Positions 5,341-6,234 of a DNA stretch of 6,234 nt are shown in pieces. This stretch comes from Actinomycetota bacterium. Its GTDB lineage: Bacteria > Actinomycetota > Actinomycetes > Nanopelagicales > Nanopelagicaceae. The notes beneath the pieces were generated by a model, which did not search any database, was not told where the DNA came from, and worked only from the letters and a program-made list of their open reading frames with translations. The translations under genes were made by a program, and so were the position numbers. Location of the stretch: positions 1-6,234 of the forward strand of contig WLCS01000065.1 of the NCBI GenBank assembly GCA_009705185.1, read 5' to 3'. The first letter of the stretch is position 1. Each line of letters begins with the position of its first letter.

Positions 5341-6234
5341 ATGTTTAAATCTTTCATCAATCTCTTTAGGAACCGCAAGAACTGGGTTCGCCAGATCATC
5401 GTTGCTGGAATATCCGGTGGTGTTTCTTGGTTTGTGGGCGATCAGCTCATTCATAATGGCGGGGTAGTCGCTGCAATTGTTTCAACGCTCAGCATACGTA
5501 TTTCATTACATAAATCGATGCGAGAAGGTTTCGGACAAATCGTAGGAACTGCAATAGGCGCAGGTATCGCCCTTCTTACAGTGACCCTTTTCAATTTTGG
5601 TTTTCTTGCGGTGGCTACAACAATCATTTTGTGCGCTGTAGTTGCTCGAGGACTCCATCTTGGTGAAGTCGCTTCAGTTAATGTTCCAGTTACAGCTCTC
5701 ATTGTTATTGGCCCTGGAATATCAGAGAGCACTGCACTCAGTCGTCTTGGTTCGACACTTATTGGTGCAACGATTGCAATTTTCTTTTCGTACTTCTCCC
5801 ATCCAAATACACCAGTTGGTCGAGCACGTATTCAAATTAAGAGCGTCAGTACAAAAGCAGCAGCGTTGTTGGCAGAAATGTCCGAAGGCGTTGCTGCTGG
5901 GTATTCTCAAAAGGATGCAGGTAAATGGTTAGCTCGAGCTCGACTATTAGTTGAAGAAGTTCCAGCTATTCGTGCGCAGTCAGTGGAAGCCAGAAGTCAT
6001 GCGCGATGGTTTCCCACGGCAGAGAGAGATGAAGCAGAAGAAATTTATGTAGAAGGAATTGCAGCAGAACATACTTTGGTGCAGGTAAGAACAATTGCTC
6101 GTACCCTCTTTGATTCAGCTGTTGAAGGTGGAATTGCAGATTCGACCAAGAAACAAATTGCGGTCGCACTTTCAGCTGCGAGTTATGCAATTTCTTCACA
6201 TATTGAATTGCCTGATGACATTTCAGATTTCGGC
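5341..6234 (+). CDS. FUSC / aromatic-acid-exporter-like membrane protein, partial (C-terminus beyond the right edge)
   Basis: The open frame from the ATG runs 298 codons to the window edge without a stop. The N-terminal half has about six hydrophobic segments (roughly residues 16-36, 38-55, 65-84, 86-103, 113-127 and 137-152), with short loops, followed by a long soluble, charged, mostly helical region (about 155-298). The short pattern HKSMREGFGQIVGTAIGAGIA (57-77), with Arg and Gly before a small-residue helix, and the layout of a six-helix block followed by a cytoplasmic helical domain, fit the FUSC/DUF939-like aromatic acid exporter group. These are thought to export small organic acids, or are of unknown role. 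The ATG is the natural start: MFKSFINLFRNRKNWVRQII gives a positively charged N-terminus before the first helix. Substrate is unknown, and there is no clear link to the sugar genes. Confidence 0.75.
   Translation, partial: MFKSFINLFRNRKNWVRQIIVAGISGGVSWFVGDQLIHNGGVVAAIVSTLSIRISLHKSMREGFGQIVGTAIGAGIALLTVTLFNFGFLAVATTIILCAVVARGLHLGEVASVNVPVTALIVIGPGISESTALSRLGSTLIGATIAIFFSYFSHPNTPVGRARIQIKSVSTKAAALLAEMSEGVAAGYSQKDAGKWLARARLLVEEVPAIRAQSVEARSHARWFPTAERDEAEEIYVEGIAAEHTLVQVRTIARTLFDSAVEGGIADSTKKQIAVALSAASYAISSHIELPDDISDFG

Noticed and set aside
5451..5732. Minus-strand 93-codon open frame within the membrane-protein gene
   Set aside because: The opposite strand encodes a coherent multi-helix protein over the same stretch. 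This frame is a basic, Thr/Pro/Ala-rich shadow.

Overview
This window carries a sugar-acid catabolic cluster plus two unrelated housekeeping-type genes, packed very tightly. Eight protein genes cover almost everything. The two divergent intergenic gaps are 64 and 42 bases, and the other junctions are 0 to 11 bases or overlaps. By eye the base composition is moderate to low GC, probably in the 40s percent. The protein families, the short gaps and start codons placed where a leaderless transcript would begin suggest a streamlined, low-GC actinobacterium, perhaps of the freshwater acI/Nanopelagicales type. That taxonomic guess is inference; no rRNA or marker gene is present.

Region by region: positions 1-2793 (minus strand) hold four genes read from right to left: an aldo/keto reductase of the L-fucose/D-threo-aldose 1-dehydrogenase type, a RhaM-type sugar mutarotase, a fumarylacetoacetate-hydrolase (FAH) family enzyme, and a D-2-hydroxyacid dehydrogenase that runs off the left edge. 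Positions 2794-2857 are a divergent control region with a perfect 12-base palindrome formed by two abutting TATGAT elements. Positions 2858-4890 (plus) hold L-fuconate dehydratase and a short-chain dehydrogenase joined by an ATGA overlap. A CoA-binding protein (4873-5298, minus) overlaps the end of the dehydrogenase tail to tail. After 42 bases, a FUSC/aromatic-acid-exporter-like membrane protein begins at 5341 (plus) and runs off the right edge.

How the genes work together: the set matches the non-phosphorylative oxidative route for L-fucose, which often also serves D-arabinose. The mutarotase interconverts anomers, the aldo/keto reductase oxidises the sugar to the lactone, the enolase-superfamily dehydratase converts the aldonate to its 2-keto-3-deoxy form, the short-chain dehydrogenase oxidises that to a 2,4-diketo acid, and a FAH-family hydrolase would split it to pyruvate plus L-lactate (or glycolate from a pentose). 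The lactonase, transporter and regulator are not in the window. The FAH protein resembles the 2-keto-3-deoxy-D-arabinonate dehydratase-like branch rather than the usual diketo-acid hydrolases, so the last step is uncertain and may be branched. No RNA gene, CRISPR array, insertion sequence, attachment site or convincing terminator was seen. No stretch over 300 bases lacks a gene. I did not find a wholly new kind of system; the most interesting points are the FAH branch question and the compact divergent promoters.
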